From Nocardioides immobilis (GTDB taxonomy: Bacteria > Actinomycetota > Actinomycetes > Propionibacteriales > Nocardioidaceae), in assembly GCF_003515065.1 (NCBI RefSeq), contig NZ_QXGH01000012.1:124001-188000 (forward strand): DNA of 64,000 nt, read 5' to 3'. The position numbers were made by a program, and so were the translations under genes. Positions 12,078-19,511 of the stretch are shown here, piece by piece. The notes under the pieces are model-generated. The model did no database searches, had not been told where the DNA came from, and was given only the letters and a program-made list of their open reading frames with translations. Position 1 is the first letter of the stretch. Each line of letters starts with the position of its first letter.

Positions 12078-12995
12078 TCAGACCGGCTCGGTGATCGACT
12101 GGATGTGCTTGGTCGCCAGCTCGATCATCAGTTGTGCCGCGGGTGACAGCACCGCGCCCGCTCGGTGCACGATTGCCATCACGTCGTACTGCTTGGGGCG
12201 CAGCGAGGCGTAGCCGACGTGCGGCGCCAGCTGCGGGATGAGCTGCTCGGCGCCACCGCGGGGGATGACCGAGTCGCCGAACCCGCGGCCGACCAGGTCG
12301 ACCGCCGTCTCCACCTCCTCGACCTCGATCCGGGTCTGCGGGTTGTGGCCGGCCTCGTGCAGGAAGCGGCGCAGCACGATCCGAACGGAGTCGCTGGACC
12401 GCCATGTCGTCTCGGGCATGATCAGCGACGCCTTCGCGAGCCGGGCCGCGGTCACGGGGGAGGTGAGCCGCTCGGGGTCGGCCGAGATGTAGACGAGCTC
12501 GTCGCGGGCCACCGGGATCACAGTCATGCCCTCGCTCTCGACGCTCGTGACGGCGATCATCGCCGCCTCGAGGTGCCCGCGCCGGAGCTGTTCTTGCACC
12601 TCGTTGGAGTGCTGGCCGATCAGCTCCACCCGGACGCCGGGGTAGCGCTCGAGCACGTCGGCGACGATCTGGGCACCGGCGTACAACCGCGCGGCGCCGA
12701 ACATCCCGAACCGGATCGTCCCGCTCTCCAGCGACACCGCGCTCTGCACCGCCCGCCGCGCCTCCTCGGCCGCGGCGATCGCCTGCTCGGCGTAGGGGCG
12801 GAGGGTGTCGGCCAGCGTGGTCGGTACGACGCCCCGACCGACCCGTCGGAACAGAGGCACGCCGAGCGTCTTCTCCAGGCCTCGGACTTGTTCGGACACC
12901 GACGGTTGCGCGTAGCCGAGCTCCTCGGCCGCGGCGGTCAGCGAGCCGTGCTCGTAGGTGGCCAGGAAGCAGCGCAGCTGATGCAAGGAAAGCAT
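12078..12995 (-). CDS. LysR-family transcriptional regulator
   Basis: A 305-residue LysR regulator. The N-terminal winged helix-turn-helix is plain (LHQLRCFLATYEHGSLTAAAEELGYAQPSVSEQVRGLEKTLG, about 3-45), and the effector-binding domain follows from about residue 90 (GTIRFGMFGAARLY). The start ATG has AAGGAG seven bases upstream. It is divergent from the 60-residue Cys protein gene, with an inverted repeat of LysR type at 13013-13030 between them. It may control itself and that gene. The effector is unknown. Confidence 0.93.
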   Translation of the reverse strand: MLSLHQLRCFLATYEHGSLTAAAEELGYAQPSVSEQVRGLEKTLGVPLFRRVGRGVVPTTLADTLRPYAEQAIAAAEEARRAVQSAVSLESGTIRFGMFGAARLYAGAQIVADVLERYPGVRVELIGQHSNEVQEQLRRGHLEAAMIAVTSVESEGMTVIPVARDELVYISADPERLTSPVTAARLAKASLIMPETTWRSSDSVRIVLRRFLHEAGHNPQTRIEVEEVETAVDLVGRGFGDSVIPRGGAEQLIPQLAPHVGYASLRPKQYDVMAIVHRAGAVLSPAAQLMIELATKHIQSITEPV

Positions 12996-13012
12996 AGGAA
13001 TCTCCTTTGGAT

Positions 13013-13030
13013 GCCTCTGGAAACCGAGGC
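13013..13030. promoter_or_regulatory. Inverted repeat, likely LysR binding site
   Basis: GCCTC (13013-13017) and GAGGC (13026-13030) are separated by eight bases, within TGCCTC-N8-GAGGCTA. This fits the spaced-palindrome form of LysR sites and lies between the divergent LysR and small-protein genes. Confidence 0.45.
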
Positions 13031-13092
13031 TACCCCTAGAGACGCGAGCCCGGGATGATTGACCTACGCAACTGATCTATGGAGGGTCAACG

Positions 13093-13275
13093 ATGTTCGA
13101 CAACAACTGCCAGGTGTGCGCCAGCCGAGTGCTCATCTTCCCGAGCCAGATCACGTCGCTGGCCAATACCGACCACGGCATCGTGCTCACGTTCACGTGT
13201 TGGTGCGGCACGGAGCAGACCCTGGTCACGGGCAAGGCCGCCCGCGCCGACCGCGACCACGTCGTCGCCGCCTGA
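13093..13275 (+). CDS. Small Cys-rich (zinc-ribbon-like) protein
   Basis: A 60-residue protein starting at ATG 13093 behind GGAGGG. It has CQVC near residue 6 and TCWC near residue 37, two knuckles spaced as in small zinc ribbons, followed by a basic tail (GKAARADRDHV). No named family was recognised. It is divergent from the LysR gene and may be its target. A hairpin follows it. Confidence 0.6.
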   Translation: MFDNNCQVCASRVLIFPSQITSLANTDHGIVLTFTCWCGTEQTLVTGKAARADRDHVVAA

Positions 13276-13326
13276 GTGAGGCGCCGCCGGGTCTTGCCTC
13301 AGTGAGAGGCCGCTCTTTGACAGCGC

Positions 13327-13347
13327 GTCGTCGAGGCGGTCGACGAC
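13327..13347 (+). terminator. Hairpin before the Tad operon
   Basis: GTCGTCGA and TCGACGAC pair perfectly around a GGCGG loop. There is no T-run. It is a possible terminator for the small Cys protein gene. The remaining bases up to 13512 hold no clear gene. Confidence 0.4.
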
Positions 13348-13512
13348 CGCCCGGGAGTCCTGGTCCAACATGGCTGATGTGTGGTCATATCTGCCAACAC
13401 CGGTCTATCGGTGATGCGCAGTTGTCCACAGGATTCGGGCAGCCTCTCGTCAACCGGGTTCTGGTCCTTTACTGTTCGGGGGCCGCCGGATCTCATTCTC
13501 GGGAGAGTCGCC

Positions 13513-14817
13513 ATGGCCATGCTGCAACCTGCGCAGCCGCCACCCCCGCCGGTCGGGGGTGACCGTCGCGTTGCCGTGCTGCGCACACAGGACGACGTCG
13601 TCGGTCATCTCGACGAGGCGCTCCGCGCCGCCGTACGGCGTGAGGGTCTCGATCCGCAGCGCGAGGTGGCCGCCGTACGACGGCTCGCCGAGACACTGGT
13701 CCGCGACCACGACGACCGCAGCCTGACCGGTGTCGTGCTGCCCGTCGCGGACGCCGAGGGTGTCGTCGCCGAGCTGGTCGCTCGGGTGTCGGGCTTCGGG
13801 CCGCTCCAGCCGCTGCTCGATGACCCGACGGTCGAGGAAGTGTGGATCAACAGTCCGGACCGTGTGTTCGTGGCGCGCAACGGTCGGCACGAGCTGACCA
13901 ACCTGATGCTCACCGACGCGCAGGTGTCGGAGCTGGTCGAGCGGATGCTCAAGACCACCGGGCGCCGGGTCGACCTGAGCCGCCCGTTCGTCGACGCGAT
14001 GCTCCCGCAGGGACACCGGCTGCACGTCGTGCTCCAGGGCATCAGCCGAGGCTTCTCCGCCGTCAACATCCGCAAGTTCGTGGTCCGCGCGTCGCGGCTG
14101 TCCGAGCTGGTCGACCTGCAGAGCCTCACCCCGTCCGCCGCGCTGTTCCTCGAGGCATCGGTCCGAGCCGGACTCAACATCCTGGTCAGCGGCGGCACCC
14201 AGGCGGGCAAGACGACGATGCTCAACTGCCTGGCGGCCGCGATCCCTGGCGGGGAGCGGGTGATCTCCGTCGAGGAGGTCTTCGAGATCCGCTTCCCGCA
14301 CCCGGACTGGGTGGCCCTCCAGACCCGGCAGGAGGGACTCGAGGGCACCGGTGAGATCCGGCTGCGCGATCTCATCAAGGAGTCGCTGCGGATGCGGCCG
14401 AGCCGGATCATCGTCGGCGAGGTCCGCGCGGAGGAGGCGCTCGACCTGCTCCTGGCTCTCAACAGCGGGCTCCCGGGGCTGTGCACGATCCACGCCAACA
14501 GCGCACGGGAGGCCTTGACCAAGGCCTGCACGCTGCCGCTCCTGGCAGGCGAGAACATCTCCGCGCGATTCGTCGTCCCGACCGTCGCCTCGTCGGTCGA
14601 TCTCGTCGTGCACCTCGAGGTCGACCACCGCGGCACGAGGCGGGTCACCGAGATCGTCGCCGTGCCCGGGCGGATCGAGCAGGACATCATCGAGGCGGAG
14701 CCGGTCTTCGAGCTCCGCGACGGGCAGCTCCGCCGCGGGATCGGGATGCCGCCGCGGGCCGAGCACTATGAGCGCGTCGGGATCGACGTACGACGCCTCC
14801 TCCACGAAGCCCAGTGA
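13513..14817 (+). CDS. tadA: Tad/CpaF-family secretion ATPase
   Basis: TadA/CpaF powers assembly of Flp/Tad pili. ATG 13513 has GGGAGAG six bases upstream; longer in-frame starts lack a good site. The 434 residues hold the N-terminal domain with VEEVWINSPDRVFVARNG (about 110) and the RecA-like core with Walker A SGGTQAGKTTM (about 225-236), RIIVGEVRAEEALDLL (Walker B region, about 296-312) and the His-box CTIHANSA (about 323). The Walker A loop reads GGTQAGKT, where GGTGSGKT is more usual, but GKT is intact. It is the first gene of a tight seven-gene operon. No TadZ/CpaE-like partner or prepilin peptidase gene is next to it. Confidence 0.92.
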   Translation: MAMLQPAQPPPPPVGGDRRVAVLRTQDDVVGHLDEALRAAVRREGLDPQREVAAVRRLAETLVRDHDDRSLTGVVLPVADAEGVVAELVARVSGFGPLQPLLDDPTVEEVWINSPDRVFVARNGRHELTNLMLTDAQVSELVERMLKTTGRRVDLSRPFVDAMLPQGHRLHVVLQGISRGFSAVNIRKFVVRASRLSELVDLQSLTPSAALFLEASVRAGLNILVSGGTQAGKTTMLNCLAAAIPGGERVISVEEVFEIRFPHPDWVALQTRQEGLEGTGEIRLRDLIKESLRMRPSRIIVGEVRAEEALDLLLALNSGLPGLCTIHANSAREALTKACTLPLLAGENISARFVVPTVASSVDLVVHLEVDHRGTRRVTEIVAVPGRIEQDIIEAEPVFELRDGQLRRGIGMPPRAEHYERVGIDVRRLLHEAQ

Positions 14818-14818
14818 C

Positions 14819-15673
14819 ATGGGCGCGCTGGTCGGTCTGGGGGTCGGGCTCGGAGCCCTGCTGATCTGGTCGGCGTTCGCGACCCCGCGCCCGCCGCGGC
14901 CGGACGCAGCGACCCCCGGCCGGGTCGAGCAGCTGCTGGCAGAGGCCGGCATGGGCGGCGTCTCGTCGAGGTCGCTGCTGCTCCTGTGCGGGGCTGCGGG
15001 GATGGTCGTTGCCGTGATCGTGCTCGCGATCTCAAGGACGGCACCGCTCGCCGTCGTGGTGGGTGTGCTGGCGGCGTACCTCCCGATCGCGGTCGTCTCC
15101 GGACGGGTGCGCCGCCGCCGCCGGGAGTTCGCCGAGGTGTGGCCGGAGGCGGTCGACGACCTCACCTCCGCTGTGCGGGCCGGGATGTCGCTGCCGGACG
15201 CGGTGGCGGCGCTGGCCGTTCGGGGCCCGGAGCCGCTGCGGCCGGCGTTCGAGTCGTTCGCCCTCGACTACCAGGTGTCGGGCCGGTTCGGCGACTGCCT
15301 CGACCGCCTCAAGGCGCGGCTCGCGGACCCGGTCGGTGATCGCGTGGTCGAGGGGCTGCGCGTCGCCCGCGAGGTGGGTGGTGGGGAGCTCGGCCGCCTG
15401 CTGCGCAACCTGTCGGCCTACCTCCGTGACGACCTGCGCACTCGCTCGGAGCTTGAGGCACGGCAGTCCTGGACCATCAACGGAGCCCGGCTCGCGGTCG
15501 CGGCGCCGTGGGTGGTGCTGCTGCTCATGTCTTTCCAGACCGACGTGATCACCCGCTATCGGTCGGCGACGGGAGCGGTCGTCCTGGCCGTGGGCGCTGC
15601 ACTGTGCGTGTTCGCCTACCGGCTGATGATGCGCGTCGGCCGGCTCCCGACCGAGCGGCGGATCTTGTCATGA
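14819..15673 (+). CDS. tadB: Tad assembly membrane protein TadB (type II secretion F domain)
   Basis: A 284-residue inner-membrane platform protein. It starts at ATG 14819, one base after the ATPase stop codon. Hydrophobic segments lie at about 1-20, 50-95 and 225-270, and between them is the cytoplasmic GspF domain: EVWPEAVDDLTSAVRAGMSLPDAVAAL (about 115-145) followed by ADPVGDRVVEGLRVAREVGGGELGRLLRNL. It should pair with TadC to form the platform on which the ATPase works. Confidence 0.88.
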   Translation: MGALVGLGVGLGALLIWSAFATPRPPRPDAATPGRVEQLLAEAGMGGVSSRSLLLLCGAAGMVVAVIVLAISRTAPLAVVVGVLAAYLPIAVVSGRVRRRRREFAEVWPEAVDDLTSAVRAGMSLPDAVAALAVRGPEPLRPAFESFALDYQVSGRFGDCLDRLKARLADPVGDRVVEGLRVAREVGGGELGRLLRNLSAYLRDDLRTRSELEARQSWTINGARLAVAAPWVVLLLMSFQTDVITRYRSATGAVVLAVGAALCVFAYRLMMRVGRLPTERRILS

Positions 15674-16605
15674 CCGCGGCTGCATGGGGTGGAGTGCTGG
15701 GCGGGACCGCCGCGCTCGGTCTGCTGCTGGCGGTGGCGCGGGTGGTCGCCGTACGCCGGCCGCAGCTCGAGGCGAGGGTCCTGCCCTACGTGCGGGACCT
15801 GACGACGACCTACCCGGTCGATGCCGGACGCCCCGGTGAGCCGCGGTCGGCGCTGGTCGCGCTGGCCGCCCCCCTGCTCCGCTCCGCGGCCGACGTGGTC
15901 GAGCGGGCCCTCGGCGGCGCCCCGTCCGTACGACGCCGCCTCGCCCGGGCGGGCCTCGACCGCAGCGTCCACGACTTCCGCGTCGAGCAGGTGCTGTGGG
16001 GACTTGCCGGCTTCGCGGTCACCGCGGCGTACGGCGTCCTCAGCGCGCTCTCGCGCCCCGGCAACCCGCTGCCTCTGGTCGTGCTCTGCGGGCTCGGTCT
16101 CGTGAGCGGCGTGCTCGCCAGGGACCAGCACCTGGCGGCCCAGGTGCGCAAGCGCGAACGAGCGATCGTCGAGGAGTTCCCGACCGTCGCGGAGCTGCTG
16201 GCGCTCGCCGTCGCCGCGGGAGAGGGGCCGGTGTCCGCGCTCGACCGGGTCGTACGACGCTCCCAAGGAGCGCTGTCGACGGACCTCAGTGCGGTGCTGG
16301 GCGCGATCCGCACCGGCGAGCCCGTCGCCGACGCCTTCGACCGGCTCGCTACGACGACCGGGGTGCCGATCGTCGCGCGGTTCGCCCACGGTGTCGCGGT
16401 CGCCGTCGAGCGGGGCACTCCGCTCACCGACGTCCTGCACGCGCAGGCCGGCGACGTGCGCGAGGCCGGCCGCCGCGCGCTGATCGAGCAGGCGTCGCGG
16501 CGGGAGATCCTGATGATGGTGCCCGTCGTCTTCATCGTGCTGCCGGTGACGGTCGTCTTCGCCTTCTGGCCCGGATTGGTCGGCCTGTCGCTGGCCGCCC
16601 CCTGA
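15670..16605 (+). CDS. tadC: Tad assembly membrane protein TadC (type II secretion F domain)
   Basis: A 311-residue partner of TadB whose ATG overlaps the tadB stop codon (ATGA). The T2SSF domain is seen in VEEFPTVAELLALAVAAGEGPVSALDRVVRRS (about 166-198) and GVPIVARFAHGVAVAVERGTPLTDVLHAQA. It ends in a long hydrophobic helix, EILMMVPVVFIVLPVTVVFAFWPGLVGL. The N-terminal half has membrane segments at about 1-25 and 110-150. Confidence 0.87.
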   Translation: MTAAAWGGVLGGTAALGLLLAVARVVAVRRPQLEARVLPYVRDLTTTYPVDAGRPGEPRSALVALAAPLLRSAADVVERALGGAPSVRRRLARAGLDRSVHDFRVEQVLWGLAGFAVTAAYGVLSALSRPGNPLPLVVLCGLGLVSGVLARDQHLAAQVRKRERAIVEEFPTVAELLALAVAAGEGPVSALDRVVRRSQGALSTDLSAVLGAIRTGEPVADAFDRLATTTGVPIVARFAHGVAVAVERGTPLTDVLHAQAGDVREAGRRALIEQASRREILMMVPVVFIVLPVTVVFAFWPGLVGLSLAAP

Positions 16606-16645
16606 CCCCCACTCCAGTTGGATTCCGCCTCGGGAAGGAACCTGC

Positions 16646-16822
16646 ATGTATCCACTGCTCAACCTCTGGCTCTGGTGGACGCGACCACGCGACGAGCGCG
16701 GCGACGTCCCGGGCTGGGTCCTGGTCACCGTGATGTCCGTGGGTCTGGTCACCGCGCTGCTGACCTTCGCCCGGCCGGCCCTGGTCGGCATGCTGCGCAG
16801 CGCTCTCAACTCGGTGCAGTGA
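16646..16822 (+). CDS. Flp-like small pilin (DUF4244-like)
   Basis: A 58-residue protein, ATG 16646, with GGAAGGA about eight bases upstream. A charged leader (TRPRDERGD) is followed by one hydrophobic helix (GWVLVTVMSVGLVTALLTFA) and a short tail ending in LRSALNSVQ. Size, place and helix match the Flp/DUF4244 pilins found at this point of actinobacterial Tad operons, the likely filament subunit. The residue usually Glu at +5 after the cleavage Gly is not Glu here. Its TGA overlaps the next GTG. Confidence 0.7.
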   Translation: MYPLLNLWLWWTRPRDERGDVPGWVLVTVMSVGLVTALLTFARPALVGMLRSALNSVQ

Positions 16823-17205
16823 CCACTCGGCGCGGCCAGCGCGGGTCCGCGGTCGTCGACTTCGTGCTGGTCGTCGTGGTGCTGGCGCCGCTCGTGGTCG
16901 GGCTGCTGCAGGTCGCGCTGGTGCTCCACGTCCGGGCCACCCTCGCCGCAGCAGCGTCGGACGGCGCTCGTTACGCGGCGACCGCCGACCGCAGTCCTGC
17001 TGAGGGCGTGGCCCGCACGCGCTCCCAGATCGACGCGGCGATCGCCGGGCGCTTCGCGCAGCAGGTCCGGGTCGAGCAGGCTCCGGTCGACGGCCTGCCC
17101 GGGGTGATCATCACGGTCACGGCCGAGGTTCCCGCGCTCGGGCTGGGTGGCCCCGGCGTCAGGTTCTCGGTGTCGGGGCGCGCCGTGGAGGAAGCCCCGT
17201 CGTGA
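16819..17205 (+). CDS. TadE-like pseudopilin
   Basis: A 128-residue protein whose GTG overlaps the pilin stop codon. A short basic leader (TTRRGQRGS) precedes AVVDFVLVVVVLAPLVVGLLQVAL, the single N-terminal helix typical of TadE. The remainder is periplasmic, beginning with ARYAATADRSPAEG. TadE proteins are minor pilins needed for pilus assembly. The +5 residue is Asp where other TadE proteins have Glu. Confidence 0.8.
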   Translation: MTTRRGQRGSAVVDFVLVVVVLAPLVVGLLQVALVLHVRATLAAAASDGARYAATADRSPAEGVARTRSQIDAAIAGRFAQQVRVEQAPVDGLPGVIITVTAEVPALGLGGPGVRFSVSGRAVEEAPS

Positions 17206-17651
17206 CGCGCGGGCGGAGGGACCAGCGCGGTAGCGCGATCGTGGAGCTGGTGTGGCTCGGCATCCTGCTGCTGGTGCCGTTGCTGTGGATCGTGCTCTCG
17301 GTCTCGCAGGTGCAACAGGGCGCGTTCGGCGTGACTGCGGCGGCACGCGCGGCCGGCCGCGCCTACGCCCTCGCCCCCGACGACGGCTCCGGGCAGCGCG
17401 CCGCCGAGGAGGTCGCGCGCCGCGCCCTGGCCGACCAGGGCCTCGAAGATGCGCCGTTGCGGGTGATCGTCACGTGTACGCCGTACCCCCGCGACTGCCA
17501 CAACGGCACCTCGGTGATCACCGTCCGGATCAGGTCCAGTGTCGAGCTGCCGTTGCTGCCCGACGCCCTCGGCGGCGGACAACCGACGTTCGCGCTCGAC
17601 GCCACGCACACGGTTCCGATCGGCCGCTACCAGGAGGTCGGCGGTGACTGA
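17202..17651 (+). CDS. TadE/TadF-like pseudopilin
   Basis: A 149-residue protein starting at GTG 17202, overlapping the previous stop codon. RDQRGSAIVELVWLGILLLVPLLWIV is a clear TadE leader and helix with Glu at +5. The mature part has AARAAGRAYALAPDDG and two Cys (TCTPYPRDCHNG) likely to form a disulfide. It is probably a second minor pilin of the Tad machine. Confidence 0.8.
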   Translation: MTRGRRDQRGSAIVELVWLGILLLVPLLWIVLSVSQVQQGAFGVTAAARAAGRAYALAPDDGSGQRAAEEVARRALADQGLEDAPLRVIVTCTPYPRDCHNGTSVITVRIRSSVELPLLPDALGGGQPTFALDATHTVPIGRYQEVGGD

Positions 17652-18096
17652 GGCCGGCGTTCGCCGCGACGACTGCGGCCAGACCAGCGTGATCATCATC
17701 GGCTTCGCGGCCGTCGTGCTGCTCGTGATCGTCGTCGTGGTCGACGCCGGGGCGGCCTACCTCGAACGCCAGAGCCTCGACTCGCTGGCCGACGGCTCCG
17801 CCCTGTACGGCGCCGACGCCGCGGCCGAGGGCAGGGACGTCTACCGGGGCGGTCTCGGCTCCCGCGATCTCGACCTGAGCGTCGACGTCGCCCGCGCCGC
17901 GGTGCGCGACTACCTCCGGTCGGCAGGTGCGTACGACGCTCACCCCGGCCTGCAGGTCTCCGTCGCGGTCCGGGACGACCGGGTGGTGGTCGAGATCGCC
18001 GCTCCCGTCGACCTGCCCCTCACCTTGCCGGGCGGTCCGGAGCGGCCGATGGTGCGCGCGACCGGGTCGGCCGTCGTCCGCCCTGAGGTCGGATGA
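17644..18096 (+). CDS. TadG-like (pilus assembly) membrane protein
   Basis: A 150-residue protein. GTG 17644 overlaps the end of the previous gene by eight bases. DDCGQTSVIIIGFAAVVLLVIVVVVDAGAAYLERQSLDSLADGSALYGADAA is the TadG-type N-terminus: a membrane helix followed by a conserved ADGSAL region. The rest is an extracytoplasmic domain without recognised motifs, and no von Willebrand domain is present, so this is a short form. It is the last gene of the Tad operon, convergent with the transglycosylase-like gene seven bases away. Confidence 0.78.
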   Translation: MTEAGVRRDDCGQTSVIIIGFAAVVLLVIVVVVDAGAAYLERQSLDSLADGSALYGADAAAEGRDVYRGGLGSRDLDLSVDVARAAVRDYLRSAGAYDAHPGLQVSVAVRDDRVVVEIAAPVDLPLTLPGGPERPMVRATGSAVVRPEVG

Positions 18097-18103
18097 CCGG
18101 CGA

Positions 18104-19354
18104 TCAATCGGTCTCGTCGGACTCCGGCGTCGGGGTCGGGCAACCGGGATCGGTCGGCAGGTCGGTCTCGTCGTCGGTCGGCTCGGCCGTTGCCGTGTCC
18201 GTGGGCTCGAGGGGCTCGAGGGGCTCGGTGGCGGTCGGCAGGTCCGTCGGCTCGCTGGGGTCGGTCGGGTCCGTCTCGTCCGGGACGTCGGTCAGGCACG
18301 GGTCGTCCGTGGGGTCGTCCGTGGGCTCTTCTGTCGGGTCGTCCGTCGGCGTCTCCGTCGGCGTCTCCGTCGGTTCGTCGGTCGGGGTGTCCGTCGGGTC
18401 GGGCGGTTCGGGCGTCCAGGTGACCGGGTCGCTCGGGCCGGTCTCCGGCGGGTCCGGCGCCTCCGGCAGCGAGGTCCGCAGATCGGTCGGGAAGTTCGTG
18501 GGCAGGTCCGTCGGGAGGTAGGTCGGCGCTTGCGACGGCACCACGATCGGCTCGTCGGAACCCGCCGCCAGCTGCATCCGGTAGGCGCGGTCGACGGCGA
18601 GCACGGTCTCGATGAACGTGCGGCCGTCGTTGATCCGGCGGACGCCGTCGACCCGGCCGGCGCGCTTGCTGAGATCGCCCTCGCCGGAGCAGAGCAGCAC
18701 CGAGACCGAGAGCGCAGCGTCGTCGATGTCGTGCGGGTTGCGCTTGCCGTCACCGTCACCATCGACGCCGACGACCGCCCAGGTGGCGGGGGAGAGCTGC
18801 ATCGGCCCGACCGGCCGGTCGAACCGCGCGTCGCCGTCGAGGCGGCCGGCGTCGCTGTCGGGGACCCGCCGGTCGCGGTCACCCGTGAGCGGCTTGCCGG
18901 CGTACCGAGGCCGCATCACCCCGCGCGCGTCGAGCGCGCTCCCGGCGGTGCTGCCGTGCCCGGTCACGACCTGAGCGACCGCGGCGATGAGCGTCCAGTC
19001 GAGGTGGCAGGCCTCGTCGGCCTCGGAGAGCACGACCTCGGCCCGCTGGTAGGCCGCCAGGGCCGCCGTCGGGATGTCCTCGAGGACGGGGCCGTCAGCG
19101 GCGACCAGCGCGATGTCCGGGACCCCCGCCGGGACGTCGCCGACCTCGACCGGGGGATCCAGCAGCCCTACGTCGGCCGACGTGGTGGTCCGGGCGGCGG
19201 GCGGAGCGGGTCGCGGCTCACCGTTGGCCAGCGTCACCGCGGCCGCCGTGATCGTGATCGAGGTGAGGGCCAGGGCCGACAGCACGGACGTCGCGGCCGC
19301 GCGCCGGACCGCGCCGGCGGCCGGCTCCGGCTGCTGTCGGTGTCGGGGGGTCAT
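18104..19354 (-). CDS. Secreted lytic-transglycosylase-like protein without the catalytic Glu
   Basis: A 416-residue exported protein. ATG 19354 has GAGGTG six bases upstream. The signal region (about 18-45) is followed by a transglycosylase-like domain (about 120-250). It keeps CHLDWTLIAAV, MQLSPATW and the DGDGDGKRNPHDIDDAALSVSVLLC segment of the actinobacterial MltB-like family. Where active members read R-I-E-S-x-H-G, this one reads QVVTGHG, with Val at the catalytic Glu. The last 150 residues are a Pro/Thr/Asp/Glu-rich stalk made of degenerate TPTDxPT units. It may bind peptidoglycan without cutting it, possibly in support of the adjacent Tad machine (inferred). Confidence 0.75.
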   Translation of the reverse strand: MTPRHRQQPEPAAGAVRRAAATSVLSALALTSITITAAAVTLANGEPRPAPPAARTTTSADVGLLDPPVEVGDVPAGVPDIALVAADGPVLEDIPTAALAAYQRAEVVLSEADEACHLDWTLIAAVAQVVTGHGSTAGSALDARGVMRPRYAGKPLTGDRDRRVPDSDAGRLDGDARFDRPVGPMQLSPATWAVVGVDGDGDGKRNPHDIDDAALSVSVLLCSGEGDLSKRAGRVDGVRRINDGRTFIETVLAVDRAYRMQLAAGSDEPIVVPSQAPTYLPTDLPTNFPTDLRTSLPEAPDPPETGPSDPVTWTPEPPDPTDTPTDEPTETPTETPTDDPTEEPTDDPTDDPCLTDVPDETDPTDPSEPTDLPTATEPLEPLEPTDTATAEPTDDETDLPTDPGCPTPTPESDETD

Positions 19355-19422
19355 CGGTTTCACCTCGTGGTCACGTCCAAGGATGCATCCACCAGGGGTC
19401 CCCGCAAACACAAATCACCAGA

Positions 19423-19484
19423 ATTCATCCGGCAGGACGAAACCAGTGCCGGCATTCATCCGGCAGGACGAAATCAGTCCCGGC
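19423..19484. repeat. Two tandem copies of a 31-bp hairpin-forming repeat
   Basis: Units at 19423-19453 and 19454-19484 match at 29 of 31 positions. Each contains TTCATCC-GGCA-GGACGAA, an imperfect palindrome able to form a 7-bp stem with one G-T pair. They lie about 70-130 bases upstream of the transglycosylase-like start codon and downstream of the YihY gene. They could be tandem operators or a dispersed repeat. Confidence 0.65.
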
Positions 19485-19511
19485 CGGCCTACCGCTGCGC
19501 GACGACCGGGC

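Noticed and set aside
13422..13430. TTGTCCACA, a match to the actinobacterial DnaA box
   Set aside because: It is a single site before the Tad operon with no cluster of boxes and no dnaA, dnaN or rpmH nearby, so it is not an origin.
18110..18530. Direct repeats suggesting a regulatory or mobile repeat
   Set aside because: They encode the Pro/Thr/Asp-rich stalk of the transglycosylase-like protein in frame, so this is ordinary low-complexity coding repetition.
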